64,000 bases of DNA from Streptococcus equi subsp. equi (GCA_900637675.1 LR134389.1:124001-188000); one strand, 5' to 3'; positions 24,189 to 33,165 are shown, counted from the stretch's first letter. The notes: generated by a model not told the origin, from the letters alone. A program made the numbers and translations.

Positions 24189-24348
24189 TTTTAATTTTAG
24201 CGATGACTGGGAAAGCAACTATTTCGAGGTCCAAGCTTTGCTAGGGCAAGAGATAGACAAGCTCCAAAACAGGGTCATAGCGCTAAGCCAGGAAAACAAT
24301 AGATTAAAAGCAGAGAATTGGCAACTAAAACACAGAAAGAGGAAATGA
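24172..24348 (+). CDS. Small coiled-coil phage protein
   Basis: 58 residues; the second half is a heptad-patterned coil (LQNRVIALSQENNRLKAENW). ATG 24172 after GAGGGG is preferred over the longer reading, which would overlap far into the previous gene. Just upstream of recT. Confidence 0.65.
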   Translation: MSKSNDFNFSDDWESNYFEVQALLGQEIDKLQNRVIALSQENNRLKAENWQLKHRKRK

Positions 24349-24349
24349 A

Positions 24350-25255
24350 ATGGCAAGTGAAATTGTAACAATTCAAAAAGATATCACTGATATCGTTAAT
24401 TCAAAAATTAGTATGCTTCGGAACGAAGGTCTTGTAATTGCCCCAAATTATGCTCCAGCAAATGCTTTAAAATCAGCGTTTTTTAAAATTTTAAAGACCA
24501 AAGACAGAAACAAGCGTGCTGCCCTTGAGGTTTGCACAAAAGATTCGATTGCAAACTCACTTCTTGAAATGGTAACACAAGGTTTATCACCAGCAAAAAA
24601 CCAATGCTATTTTATCGTTTATGGGAATGAGCTCCAACTGCAAAGATCATATTTCGGAACAATGGCAGTTTTATTGCAGCAGAAAAAAATTAAATCAATT
24701 AAGTCAGAAGTTATTTATGAAGGTGACGATTTTGAGCTTGAAATTGTAGATGGTGAAAAGAAATTCAAAAAGCATGATACTCATTGGAAAAATCAAGACA
24801 ATCCAATTGAAGGGGCTTATTGCATTATTGAGGATATAGATGGTAACGCTAAGCTAACACTGATGACAAAAAAAGAGATTGATAAAGCGTGGTCTAAGAC
24901 AAAGACTGGTGGAGGGACACAAAAAGAATTCCCTCAGGAAATGGCCAAAAAAACAGTTATCAACAGAGCTGCTAAGTTTTTTATCAACATCAGTGATGAC
25001 AGTGATATTTTGGCAGATTCTATTAACAAGACCACCGCAGATGAATATATTGACGATCGTCAAGTTAAAGATGTAACGGAAACACAGTCACCTGCACAGA
25101 CACTACTCGATAACATGAAGCATGACGAGCAAATGAGCAATGTCGAAACGATTCAAAGTGAACAATTGATGCATGATCCAGAAACAGGAGAAATCATTGA
25201 TGCAGAGGTTGTTGAGGCGGACCTAAAGGAATCTGATATGGAGGAGCCATTCTAA
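24350..25255 (+). CDS. RecT-family single-strand annealing protein
   Basis: 301 residues. RecT promotes annealing and strand exchange during phage recombination. Conserved features include DSIANSLLEMVTQGLSP, KNQCYFIVYGNELQLQRSYF and the TKKEIDKAWSKTK segment; the acidic C-terminal tail probably binds SSB or nuclease. It overlaps the following gene by one base and works with the PD-(D/E)XK nuclease at 26459. Confidence 0.92.
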   Translation: MASEIVTIQKDITDIVNSKISMLRNEGLVIAPNYAPANALKSAFFKILKTKDRNKRAALEVCTKDSIANSLLEMVTQGLSPAKNQCYFIVYGNELQLQRSYFGTMAVLLQQKKIKSIKSEVIYEGDDFELEIVDGEKKFKKHDTHWKNQDNPIEGAYCIIEDIDGNAKLTLMTKKEIDKAWSKTKTGGGTQKEFPQEMAKKTVINRAAKFFINISDDSDILADSINKTTADEYIDDRQVKDVTETQSPAQTLLDNMKHDEQMSNVETIQSEQLMHDPETGEIIDAEVVEADLKESDMEEPF

Positions 25256-26466
25256 TGAGCGAAAATTTAACACTTTTTGAAAATTTAAATGACATTAAAC
25301 CAGCCGAACCCGCTGAGCTGAGTTTTGATTTTGAGTTTACTCCAGCCGAAATCAAAATCAAAGGGAAAGAGAAGCTCGAAGAGATTTTAGCAGCCTACGC
25401 TAAAAAATACGATGGCTACACAGTGACAGCCGAAACCTTTGAAGACGATGCAAAGGTTAGAGCAAAACTCAACACTTTGCAGAAAGATATTAATAACTCT
25501 GTAAAAACAAAACTCGCAGAATACAATAACCCTCTTGATGATGTTAAGCAGTGGGTTAACTCAATTATTGAGCCAATCAAAAAAATTACAAAAACGATTG
25601 ATGAGGGTGTTAAACACTTTGAAGAAATCGAACGTCAGAAGCGTGCAAATACAATCAAAGAAACCTTTGAAGCTGCTATCGCTGAAACAGGTGTAGATAT
25701 TGATATCCGATTATTCGAATCCAATTTTGACACCATGTCAGCCAAAGGGTATTTTATGGCCGACAATGTTCGGGTTAATACTGCTACCAAAAAGGCCATT
25801 AACGAGTTGGTTGCTGAAGAAGTAGCAAAAAAACAGGAACGTGAGCAGGCGCTTATCCAAATTTCAGAAGCTGCTGCCAAAGCGGATTTTGGACCAGCTA
25901 TCTATATCAAACGATTTGAAAATGGCGCACAACTGGCAGATATCTTACAAGCAATCGCTGACGATAAGCTGCTTGCTGACAAGGTGCGCGAAGAAGAAAA
26001 ACTCAAAGCAGAACTATCTAAGCGAGTAGAAGAAATGACAGCCCTGGCACAACGCGAAGGGTTGCAACCAGGCAAATATGTAAAATTGCTTGAAGATGGC
26101 GAGTCTGCTTTAGTCGTTTTTGAAACTCTGATGGACGATTCTAAAAAAATGCAGGCCAAGATAGCACAAAAAAACGCAGAAGCGCATCAGCAACAAACAG
26201 AACATACCGAATATATGTCTGAGGCCTCAAATTCGGGGGTAAACGAGCTCGAAACAGACAAGGTGATAAATAATATCATCAAACAAGAAAATGCCTTAGA
26301 AGCCAAAATAGAGCCGAATAAGAGCGTCACAAAATGGCAAGGCGATTTTAAAATCACTTTCCCGGATTCAGAAACAGCTAAACTATTTGGCGGGCAAGGC
26401 GGATTATACGAAAAGCATAGCGTGATTGTTGAAAAATTAGGTGAATGGGTGAAGATTAATGACTAA
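25255..26466 (+). CDS. DUF1351-family recombination-module protein
   Basis: 403 residues, largely coiled coil, with the DUF1351 start pattern (DFEFTPAEIKIKGKEKLEEI). Such genes lie between recT and its nuclease in many streptococcal phages. The biochemical role is unknown. It overlaps both neighbours, supporting joint expression. Confidence 0.8.
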   Translation: MSENLTLFENLNDIKPAEPAELSFDFEFTPAEIKIKGKEKLEEILAAYAKKYDGYTVTAETFEDDAKVRAKLNTLQKDINNSVKTKLAEYNNPLDDVKQWVNSIIEPIKKITKTIDEGVKHFEEIERQKRANTIKETFEAAIAETGVDIDIRLFESNFDTMSAKGYFMADNVRVNTATKKAINELVAEEVAKKQEREQALIQISEAAAKADFGPAIYIKRFENGAQLADILQAIADDKLLADKVREEEKLKAELSKRVEEMTALAQREGLQPGKYVKLLEDGESALVVFETLMDDSKKMQAKIAQKNAEAHQQQTEHTEYMSEASNSGVNELETDKVINNIIKQENALEAKIEPNKSVTKWQGDFKITFPDSETAKLFGGQGGLYEKHSVIVEKLGEWVKIND

Positions 26467-27295
26467 ATTAACCGAAGAAAATTATTATCAAGACCGAGAA
26501 TGGTTGTCTAACTCAAGATTTAAGGCTTTCCTTGATTGTGAGGCTAAAGCTTTAGCTGTCGAAAACAACGAGTGGGAAGATACCAGAGATGAGACACCGC
26601 TTTTGGTTGGTAACTACCTTCACAGCTATTTCGAAAGTCCTGAAGCTCATGAGAAATTCAAAGCCGAGAATGGAGCTAAGATGATTTCCAGTCGTGGAGT
26701 TACAAAAGGGGAACTCAAAAAAGATTACAAAGTAGCGCAAAACATGATTGAAACGCTAGAAACTGATGAGATATTTAATCTCATGTACCATGGCCAATCT
26801 GGTGATAATGTTTTGAAAGAAATGATCATATACGGGGAAATCTTAGGCATAAAAGTTAAAGGAAAAGTTGATTCAATCAATTTAACAAAAGGTTATTTTT
26901 GTGACTTAAAAACGATGAAAAGCATACACAGCGACGAATGGAGTAATGACTTGCGTAAGCGTGTACCTGGTGTAGCAGCTAACATTATCGGGTTTAAATA
27001 CCATATCCAGATGGGGCTCTATCAAGAATTACTCAGACAGATGACTGGAAAAACGTTTCAACCGCTAATCATTGCAATCAGCAAAGAGAATGTACCAGAT
27101 AAGGAACTTATCGAACTTGGCCAAACGTGGCTAGATGAAGGGTTGCAACTTTTTGAAAACAATGTGGAGCATGTGCACGAAGTCATCATTGGTAAAGCTG
27201 AAGCTAAGTCGTGTGGACGTTGTGATTACTGTCGAAGTCAGAAAAAGCTTAATAGGGTGGTTGATCTCGATGATTTGATTGCAGGAATTTTTTAG
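26459..27295 (+). CDS. PD-(D/E)XK exonuclease, RecT partner
   Basis: 278 residues. A lambda-exo/RecE-like nuclease core is marked by GKVDSI and FCDLKTMKS (the D...D-x-K catalytic set). A cysteine cluster near the C-terminus (CGRCDYCRS) may bind Fe-S or Zn, as in some AddB/RecE-type nucleases. It makes the single strands used by RecT. Confidence 0.85.
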   Translation: MTKLTEENYYQDREWLSNSRFKAFLDCEAKALAVENNEWEDTRDETPLLVGNYLHSYFESPEAHEKFKAENGAKMISSRGVTKGELKKDYKVAQNMIETLETDEIFNLMYHGQSGDNVLKEMIIYGEILGIKVKGKVDSINLTKGYFCDLKTMKSIHSDEWSNDLRKRVPGVAANIIGFKYHIQMGLYQELLRQMTGKTFQPLIIAISKENVPDKELIELGQTWLDEGLQLFENNVEHVHEVIIGKAEAKSCGRCDYCRSQKKLNRVVDLDDLIAGIF

Positions 27296-27304
27296 GAGAT
27301 CTTA

Positions 27305-27430
27305 TTGTATTGCAAAGTGAAGCTCGGCCTTTGCAGCAACAAATATTTTCCGAGCGAGAAAGGAAAATTGCAATATCGTCAAGTTAACAGGATTGATGAT
27401 ATAAAGAGTTGCTACACTCGTCCTTGCTAA
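27305..27430 (+). CDS. Possible small cysteine-rich protein
   Basis: A 41-residue frame from TTG 27305, six bases after AGGAG, with four cysteines (including GLCSNKYF and CYTRPC). It ends in the loop of a 12 bp hairpin (27412-27460). Coding status uncertain. Confidence 0.35.
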   Translation: MYCKVKLGLCSNKYFPSEKGKLQYRQVNRIDDIKSCYTRPC

Positions 27431-27460
27431 TGCTCACACACAATTTTAGGGCGAGTGTGG
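27412..27460 (+). other. 12 bp hairpin before the next phage gene
   Basis: CTACACTCGTCC pairs fully (with G-U pairs) with GGGCGAGTGTGG around a 25-base loop. No T-run of terminator quality follows. It may be an attenuator or mRNA-processing structure. Confidence 0.45.
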
Positions 27461-27479
27461 ATTTTAAAAAGGTGAAAAT

Positions 27480-27821
27480 ATGGAACAAATCAAAATTACA
27501 GGAACTGACACAATATTAATTTTAGATAGAGTAGATAGGGACTTTGTCATTGAGGGTAATCTAGCTGAAAGATGGCGTTTTACTAGCAAGTTTATAAAGA
27601 TTGACGATGAGCTATCGCTGGACGAGGACGGCGAATTGTTTGAGATAGTTTATGACTTAATGCTAGAAGCAAAACCTCACAACGTGATTAATCTAACATC
27701 ATCATATTTTGCTAAAGAACATAAGAAAGACACAGATGAAATCATAAAAGTATTTGCTTTTATCGAAGATAACAAGAAGAATATTTTTGAAACCCTTGGC
27801 ATTCGCGGGGTGCTTGAATGA
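27480..27821 (+). CDS. Phage protein, unknown
   Basis: 113 acidic residues (MEQIKITGTDTILILDRVDR...) with no recognised domain. RBS AAAAGGTG; overlaps the RuvC-like gene by ATGA. Confidence 0.7.
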   Translation: MEQIKITGTDTILILDRVDRDFVIEGNLAERWRFTSKFIKIDDELSLDEDGELFEIVYDLMLEAKPHNVINLTSSYFAKEHKKDTDEIIKVFAFIEDNKKNIFETLGIRGVLE

Positions 27822-28330
27822 GCAATCTAGTATTATCGCTAGACATCTCAACTTCTGGTACAGGTTGGGCCTTATTTAAAGGCTCAGACCTTATCCAGAG
27901 TGGTGTCTTAAAACATAAGAGCGACTCTTATTTCGAACGTGGACGATATATGGCTAGCCAATTAAGAGCTATCCAGTCACGAGCACTAAAAAAATACGAT
28001 TGCCACTTTAGTACAATCGCAGTCGAAAAAAACTCAGTAATGGGTCAAAATCAACAATCTATGTTAAAAATTGGCATTGTGACAGGAATTATCTTAGGAC
28101 GATTGATAGCTGATAATGTCGTGTTTATCAATGTATCAACATGGCGTAAGCACTGGAAGTTTAGCTACAAAGACCGCTCGAAAAAAGCGATGAAAGCACA
28201 ATCGAAAGAAAAAGCTCTCGAATATTGCGGAAAAACAGTAAAAGATGATGAGGCAGACGCTATTTTGATTGGTGCATATTACGTCAACCAAGGTCGTTTT
28301 GATGGATTGGAGACACATGACTACTACTAA
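27818..28330 (+). CDS. RuvC-like Holliday junction resolvase
   Basis: 170 residues with an RNase H-fold nuclease pattern: LSLDISTSGTGWALF (first Asp), TIAVEKNSVMGQN (Glu) and KDDEADAILIGAYY (final Asp pair). Phage members cut branched DNA before packaging. Located in the late part of the replication/recombination block. Confidence 0.87.
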   Translation: MSNLVLSLDISTSGTGWALFKGSDLIQSGVLKHKSDSYFERGRYMASQLRAIQSRALKKYDCHFSTIAVEKNSVMGQNQQSMLKIGIVTGIILGRLIADNVVFINVSTWRKHWKFSYKDRSKKAMKAQSKEKALEYCGKTVKDDEADAILIGAYYVNQGRFDGLETHDYY

Positions 28331-28511
28331 AAAACACGTTGTAAGAGTTTACAACAAAGGCATTACAGCAACCCACGCAGTTACTGATAAAAATTTATTT
28401 ACAGAGTATACATTTGCGACGCAGCAAGATGCCGAGAATTATATCAGAGACTTAGAGCTAAACGGATCTAAGTGTGCCATTGAGTATTATGAGAGGAGAT
28501 TTGCAAAATGA
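28317..28511 (+). CDS. Small phage protein, unknown
   Basis: 64 residues (MTTTKKHVVRVYNKGITATH...). The ATG at 28317 overlaps the resolvase end; the upstream longer frame lacks an RBS. Beta-rich with a basic C-terminus. No domain recognised. Confidence 0.65.
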   Translation: MTTTKKHVVRVYNKGITATHAVTDKNLFTEYTFATQQDAENYIRDLELNGSKCAIEYYERRFAK

Positions 28512-28825
28512 AAGAACAGACGCTTGCAGAATGGAAAGCTGAGGGTGTTAGCTTATTTGGCAAAGATATTGAGCAGCATATTTTTAAATGCCCAAATTGC
28601 GGCAGGGGAAATAAAGTTAGCGAGTTTAGAGAGTATGTCGATAGTCCAGATAAAGCGGCAGTTAATTGTATTGGTAGATATAATCCACAGCTTGGTTGTA
28701 ACTGGGCGGCCTACGGTCTATTTGGCACGATGGGAAAAGGTAGAGTGATTAAATTACCAAATGGTAAAAGCGCGGAAGTATTTGACTTTGAGGAGGTGAT
28801 TGAATGCTGGATACAGAAACATTAG
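28508..28825 (+). CDS. Phage zinc-ribbon-like protein
   Basis: 105 residues. CPNCGRGNKV plus later Cys residues (AVNCIGR, LGCNWAAY) look like a metal ribbon. Overlaps both neighbours. Found in streptococcal phages in this position; function unknown. Confidence 0.7.
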   Translation: MKEQTLAEWKAEGVSLFGKDIEQHIFKCPNCGRGNKVSEFREYVDSPDKAAVNCIGRYNPQLGCNWAAYGLFGTMGKGRVIKLPNGKSAEVFDFEEVIECWIQKH

Positions 28826-29004
28826 AAGCAGTATATGATGCTTTGCAGCTATCCTTGCCAAAAATAATCGGTATGCTTAAAGCAGCACCCGCGACCAGAG
28901 ATGATGCTTACAAAGAGGGTGTACTCGATGGCGCGAATTTGATAGCTGATACTGTAATAAAAGCTATCGGACAAATGATCGATCCGGAGGCTGATCATGG
29001 CTAA
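28804..29004 (+). CDS. Phage protein, unknown
   Basis: 66 residues (MLDTETLEAVYDALQLSLPK...), helical. RBS GAGGTGATTGA. Its end overlaps the next gene by 8 bases. Confidence 0.65.
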   Translation: MLDTETLEAVYDALQLSLPKIIGMLKAAPATRDDAYKEGVLDGANLIADTVIKAIGQMIDPEADHG

Positions 29005-29224
29005 AGACGACTTTTTAACAGGTTTTGTACTTACACTTTTAGCTGCTTGCATTTTTGCTGCGGGATTTGCGATTGGGCATGATTATAGCAGTGAGCACTA
29101 CGAGCAAAAAATCACAGATTTACAAATACAGCTGGTAAGCACGCAGCAGCAGCTTAAGCAATCTCGTGAGCAAAACCAGAGACAGACTAAGCGGCTAGCG
29201 GATTTGACAGGTAATGGGGGATAG
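28997..29224 (+). CDS. Small membrane coiled-coil protein (DUF1372-like)
   Basis: 75 residues: one N-terminal membrane span (FVLTLLAACIFAAGFAIG) followed by a coiled coil rich in Q (LVSTQQQLKQSREQNQRQ). Resembles DUF1372 phage proteins. Probably anchored facing out or in the periplasm-like space; role unknown. Confidence 0.7.
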   Translation: MAKDDFLTGFVLTLLAACIFAAGFAIGHDYSSEHYEQKITDLQIQLVSTQQQLKQSREQNQRQTKRLADLTGNGG

Positions 29225-29227
29225 GGT

Positions 29228-29371
29228 ATGATCGACGAAATTTTAAAAAGACTTAATAAAGAATTTGACAATGATCTGTATAATTACGAACAAGAAAGAT
29301 ACGCTGGTTATATGGACGCAATAGGTGTAGCAATTGAAATTGTTGAAGAAGTTAAGCGAGGTACAAAATGA
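29228..29371 (+). CDS. Small acidic phage protein
   Basis: 47 residues (MIDEILKRLNKEFDNDLYNY...), coupled to the next gene by ATGA. No recognised domain. Confidence 0.65.
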   Translation: MIDEILKRLNKEFDNDLYNYEQERYAGYMDAIGVAIEIVEEVKRGTK

Positions 29372-29948
29372 ACATCGAAGAAGCGATAAAGTATTTTGAA
29401 GATAAGAGAAAAGATTATATTGTATCACCAAGTGTAATACATGTATCGACTGTTGAGGTCATAAATATTTTAAAACAAATTAAGTTAGATAAACCAAAGC
29501 CAGAAATTCCGCAGTTTGTCGCTGATTGGATAGAGAAACACAAAGCAGATTATATTACGTGGGAAAAAACTGATAAAGCAGATTTTGTTTTTAGGTGTAT
29601 TAATGACCTCTTTAATTTCGGTGCAGATATGCATACCTATGACTTTGATGTGTCTTATGAGATATCAAAATGGACGCAAGAACATGCCTACGGTTTTATT
29701 GTTGCTGTTTTGTTCGGCTACACAGTCAAAAAGAAAAGCTGTATATTGTTGAGATCCCTAATCCTAATAGTGGCATAGAACACAAACATATTGCACTAGC
29801 AAGGTTAGCGAATGGAAAACTTGGATTTTCAGAGATCATAGATACTGATTTTTATTCAAGAGAAGATGTCCGACTCACCGAGTCAGAAATCCGCAAAGAT
29901 TTTGATTGGGTATGGAGAGAGGAGTTTCCTAAAGAGGTGACGGAATGA
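29368..29948 (+). pseudogene. DUF1642-family phage protein with a frameshift
   Basis: The first frame gives 136 residues, with the family's N-terminal part and QFVADWIEKHKADYITW, to GYTVKKKS before an off-family tail. The remaining family sequence (EKLYIVEIPNPNS...LTESEIRKDFDWVW) continues in the -1 frame to 29948. The break lies at GTCAAAAAGAAAAG near 29728; one extra A, or a -1 slip after AAA-AAG, restores VKKEKLYIV exactly. DUF1642 function is unknown. Mutation, sequencing error and programmed frameshifting remain possible. Confidence 0.75.
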
Positions 29949-30112
29949 GCAGAGATAAAACCAGAATCAGGAACATTGTGAAGTCCATGAAACAGTTAGG
30001 TGCTAGCGAAGAAGAGACAGACGAATACATGTATCTATGCGTGTTTAAAAAGCCTCACGTCATAGCTCAAATCCGTAAAAAGGCTAAGATTTTCAGAGGC
30101 GAAGGGTGGTAA
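29945..30112 (+). CDS. Small basic phage protein
   Basis: 55 residues (MSRDKTRIRNIVKSMKQLGA...), coupled by ATGA to the DUF1642 frame. Helical. No domain recognised. Confidence 0.65.
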   Translation: MSRDKTRIRNIVKSMKQLGASEEETDEYMYLCVFKKPHVIAQIRKKAKIFRGEGW

Positions 30113-30115
30113 CAG

Positions 30116-30346
30116 ATGGCATATTTACGAGAAGAAAGAGAAACAGTTATTCATTACGACGAATTGGATGACTGCTGGACTTTTGAAACTAACGTCCGTA
30201 GGCATATTACGAAAATAGAAAAACGCATCGAACTGTACGAGATTCTCTCAGAGGAATTCGATGACCGAGGAAGGCGTATCTATATCTGTGCGAAAATGAA
30301 GACAGGAACTGTCAGTCCCTTTGCGAAACCACCAAGAAGGAAATAG
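30116..30346 (+). CDS. Phage protein, unknown
   Basis: 76 residues (MAYLREERETVIHYDELDDC...), three bases after the previous stop, with GGTGG upstream. Mixed charge; no domain recognised. Confidence 0.65.
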   Translation: MAYLREERETVIHYDELDDCWTFETNVRRHITKIEKRIELYEILSEEFDDRGRRIYICAKMKTGTVSPFAKPPRRK

Positions 30347-30724
30347 CTATAGAATCGATTTTAAGCTTCAAAAACATGGCAAGAACGCACTTCTGGGAAC
30401 GTGAAACACCTAGCTAATATAAATGTACCCTAGAACAATTTAAATCGAAAAAATGATTAGCTACATAGGTTTTAATCGGCTTATGTGGCATAGACCGAAA
30501 TTAAACACAGAAGGATGTGATGACAATCTCCTTACACCCAAAAAATCTAACGCTGGTTATCGGTCACCAGCTATTATCCAAGGCGCTAATACTGACATCG
30601 TGTGCCTGAGCTGGCTTATAAAAAACGAAAGAGAGGGCTTTTCTCCACACAAAAAGACGTCCACACGGAACGCCTCCTTGGTTAAATTTAAGCTTAAATA
30701 AATTATACCATACTGGGGGCTTTC
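30347..30724 (+). other. Gap between early genes and arpU
   Basis: A 378-base stretch. One frame (30453-30701, 82 codons) is open but lacks an RBS. A 29-codon frame (30520-30609) with AAGGATGTG before its ATG is also possible. A minus-strand frame runs through the same place. None has recognisable similarity, so I leave them uncalled. Confidence 0.4.
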
Positions 30725-31159
30725 ATGACGTTTTTTCCAGAGATTGATATCCAAAAAACAAAATCCAATGCTAAGCGTAAATTGAAAGAGTATCCACGCT
30801 GGCGGCGGATAGCTAACGATGTAGATACTCAAAAAGTTACAGCTACTTACTCATTTGAGCCAAGGCAACCTCATGGAGTCCCTAGCAAGCCTGTAGAGAG
30901 GTTAGCACTTAATCGTGTGTCAGCAGAGCAGGAGCTAGATGCGATTGAGCAAGCTGTCAGCATGATACTAGAGCCAGAGAGGCGCAGGATTTTGTACGAC
31001 AAATACTTATCACCTTATAAAAAAGCGGATAAGGTTATTTATACAGAATTATGTATGTCAGAGAGCTTTTACTATGATACGCTCGATATCGCTTTGTTAG
31101 CTTTTGCAGAGCTATATAGAGAGGGGTCTCTGATTGTCGAGCAAGGAGTTTTTAGCTAG
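30725..31159 (+). CDS. ArpU-family late transcription regulator
   Basis: 144 residues with the ArpU/RinA pattern: FPEIDIQKTKSNAKRKLKEYPRWRR-type start, and a sigma-like C-terminal helix-turn-helix (ELCMSESFYYDTLDIALLAFAELY). Homologues activate late phage genes. Located just before the late region with a palindrome at 31183. Confidence 0.88.
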   Translation: MTFFPEIDIQKTKSNAKRKLKEYPRWRRIANDVDTQKVTATYSFEPRQPHGVPSKPVERLALNRVSAEQELDAIEQAVSMILEPERRRILYDKYLSPYKKADKVIYTELCMSESFYYDTLDIALLAFAELYREGSLIVEQGVFS

Positions 31160-31182
31160 TTTTTATACAGTAATATAATAGT

Positions 31183-31215
31183 TTTTGTACAAAATAGCGT
31201 GTTAATATAGTATCA
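31183..31215 (+). promoter_or_regulatory. Possible late promoter with palindrome
   Basis: TTTTGTACAAAA (31183-31194) is a perfect palindrome directly after arpU, followed 15-17 bp later by TATAGT/TAGTAT -10-like words. Activation by ArpU is an inference from position. Confidence 0.35.
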
Positions 31216-31314
31216 TAGCAAAATAACAAAAAGAGATAACCTTTTAACTACGATCAAATTTAGGCGTTAAATGAGTTATATTGCATGGCATAATAGTCGT
31301 GTAAGTCGCTACTA

Positions 31315-31338
31315 GTCATCACATTGTGGTGGCTTTTT
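31315..31338 (+). terminator. Terminator/attenuator before the methyltransferase
   Basis: GTCATCAC and GTGGTGGC form an 8 bp stem (two G-U pairs) with loop ATT and a TTTTT tail, 24 bases ahead of the methyltransferase ATG. Confidence 0.55.
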
Positions 31339-31361
31339 ATTATGTAAAAAGGATTTTAAAA

Positions 31362-32525
31362 ATGGAATTTATAAACAAAAAATTAAGTGAAATAAAGCCT
31401 TACAAAAACAATCCGAGAAACAATAACGAAGCTGTTAAACCTGTCGCTGAATCCATTAAAGAGTTCGGCTTTAAAGTGCCTATTGTCGTTGACCAAAACG
31501 GCGAAATCGTAAACGGCCACACTCGCTATAAAGCAGCCAAGAAATTAGGTTTAGAAACAGTTCCTGTTATTGTGGCGGACGACCTGTCAGACGAACAAAT
31601 CAAAGCTTTTAGACTTGTCGACAACAAAGTCGGTGAGATTGCAACTTGGGATTTAGATTTGTTAAACGAAGAATTAAACGACATTTTAGATCTTGATATG
31701 TCTGTTTTTGGATTTGATGTTGATTTAGCAGCTGCCTTTGAAGAAATTGACAAGGAATTAGACAATTTTGACAATACTCTACCTGCAGAGCCAAAAAGTA
31801 AATTTGGTCAAATTTATCAATTGGGCCGTCACAGGCTTATGTGCGGAGACGGCACCAATCAAAGTGATGTTAAAAAGTTGATGGGAGGTGAGTTGGCCGA
31901 CTTGCTAATAACAGATCCACCGTACAATGTCGCTTACCAAGGTAAAACAAAAGATGCGTTAACAATCCAAAACGATAATATGGATAGTAATGCTTTCAGA
32001 CAATTTTTAGGAGAGGCCTTTAAAGCTGCGGATTCTGTTATTAAACCGGGGGCGGTTTTTTATATTTGGCATGCAGACTCCGAGGGTTATAATTTTCGTG
32101 GTGCTTGTTTAGATGTTGGTTGGACTGTTCGTCAATGTTTGATTTGGAACAAAAATGCAATGGTCCTCGGCCGCCAAGACTATCACTGGAAGCACGAGCC
32201 ATGTTTATACGGTTGGAAAGACGGAGCCAGTCATTTATGGGCCAGTGATCGCAAACAGACAACTGTCATTGATTTTGATAAACCGCAGCGAAACGGAGAT
32301 CACCCAACAATGAAGCCTGTCGGGCTTTTTGATTATCAAATAAAAAACAACACCAAGGGACATGATATCGTTCTCGATCTGTTCGGAGGTTCAGGAACCA
32401 CGCTGATTGCTTGCGAGTCAAACGGAAGGTGTGCTAGGTTAATGGAGTGCGATCCTAAATATGTTGATGTTATTATAAAACGCTGGGAAGAATTAACCGG
32501 AGAAAGTGTTATACAATTAAACTAA
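31362..32525 (+). CDS. ParB-like nuclease domain fused to DNA methyltransferase
   Basis: 387 residues. A ParB/Srx-like N-terminus (KPYKNNPRNNNEAV, ... NGHTRYKAAKKLGLETVPVI, 1-110) is joined to an N4/N6 methyltransferase with the catalytic DPPY at 185-188 and the SAM motif FGGSGTT starting at 341. The catalytic motif precedes the SAM motif, as in beta-class enzymes. No matching restriction gene is nearby, so it probably protects phage DNA or marks packaging sites. ATG 31362 is used because of AAAGGA; an earlier ATG lacks an RBS. Confidence 0.9.
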   Translation: MEFINKKLSEIKPYKNNPRNNNEAVKPVAESIKEFGFKVPIVVDQNGEIVNGHTRYKAAKKLGLETVPVIVADDLSDEQIKAFRLVDNKVGEIATWDLDLLNEELNDILDLDMSVFGFDVDLAAAFEEIDKELDNFDNTLPAEPKSKFGQIYQLGRHRLMCGDGTNQSDVKKLMGGELADLLITDPPYNVAYQGKTKDALTIQNDNMDSNAFRQFLGEAFKAADSVIKPGAVFYIWHADSEGYNFRGACLDVGWTVRQCLIWNKNAMVLGRQDYHWKHEPCLYGWKDGASHLWASDRKQTTVIDFDKPQRNGDHPTMKPVGLFDYQIKNNTKGHDIVLDLFGGSGTTLIACESNGRCARLMECDPKYVDVIIKRWEELTGESVIQLN

Positions 32526-32641
32526 AAAATTCCTTAAAATCGTTGACTTAATAGTGTTTCAGAAAAAGATATCAAAAATAACTTTTTTATCAAGATGATC
32601 AAGCCTTTATTATTAATTGGCTAGGACTATAAAATAATTTT

Positions 32642-32662
32642 AAAAGGGCGAAAGCCTTTTTT
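32642..32662 (+). terminator. Terminator after the methyltransferase
   Basis: GGGC-GAAA-GCC tetraloop stem extended by A-T pairs, with a T-run, 27 bases upstream of the small terminase gene. Confidence 0.7.
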
Positions 32663-32688
32663 GTATCTAAAGGTAAGGAAGTGAGGCG

Positions 32689-33165
32689 ATGGCAAATGAA
32701 GAAAATTTGATACCAAACTCCAAACGAACCCCGAGCGAACTCCGAGAAATTGCAAAAAAAGGAGGCATAGCTTCCGGCAAAGCTAGGAGGGAAAAAGCGA
32801 ATTTGAGAAAAGCTGTGGAGCTGGTGTTAGGATCAACTGTACCAAGTGCCATGCTTAGAGAACAATTAGAACAATTGGATATTTCCCCCACGAATCAATC
32901 AGCTATTGCACTCAAGCTTGTGGAAAATGCTTTAAAGGGTGATGTTAGATCTGCAGAGCTATTAGCTAAAATCACAACTACAGAGGTCAAAGATAGCCTG
33001 GATAGAAAAGAGCAAAGACAGCGAATTAAGGCTGCGGAGCTTGCCACAGACGAACAACGAACGCGCATCGAGCTGCTTAAAGTCAAGCTCGATGCTGAAA
33101 AAGGTGCTAAGCCTGATACAAGCCTCATGGAGGCTCTTCTCGACGCTGTGGAAGGAGGTGATTAG
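32689..33165 (+). CDS. Terminase small subunit
   Basis: 158 residues. A KGG-type DNA-binding start (ELREIAKKGGIASGKARREK) is followed by helical, charged oligomerisation sequence. It recognises the packaging site and regulates the large subunit. Encoded two bases before the start of the broken large terminase gene. Confidence 0.8.
   Translation: MANEENLIPNSKRTPSELREIAKKGGIASGKARREKANLRKAVELVLGSTVPSAMLREQLEQLDISPTNQSAIALKLVENALKGDVRSAELLAKITTTEVKDSLDRKEQRQRIKAAELATDEQRTRIELLKVKLDAEKGAKPDTSLMEALLDAVEGGD

Noticed and set aside
30453..30701. 82-codon plus-strand frame between early genes and arpU
   Set aside because: No Shine-Dalgarno before its ATG, and a competing 29-codon frame with a better site overlaps it; neither could be supported enough to call.
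30557..30832. 91-codon minus-strand frame opposite the arpU start
   Set aside because: It lies across the arpU coding start and the intergenic gap, has no ribosome binding site and no recognisable similarity.
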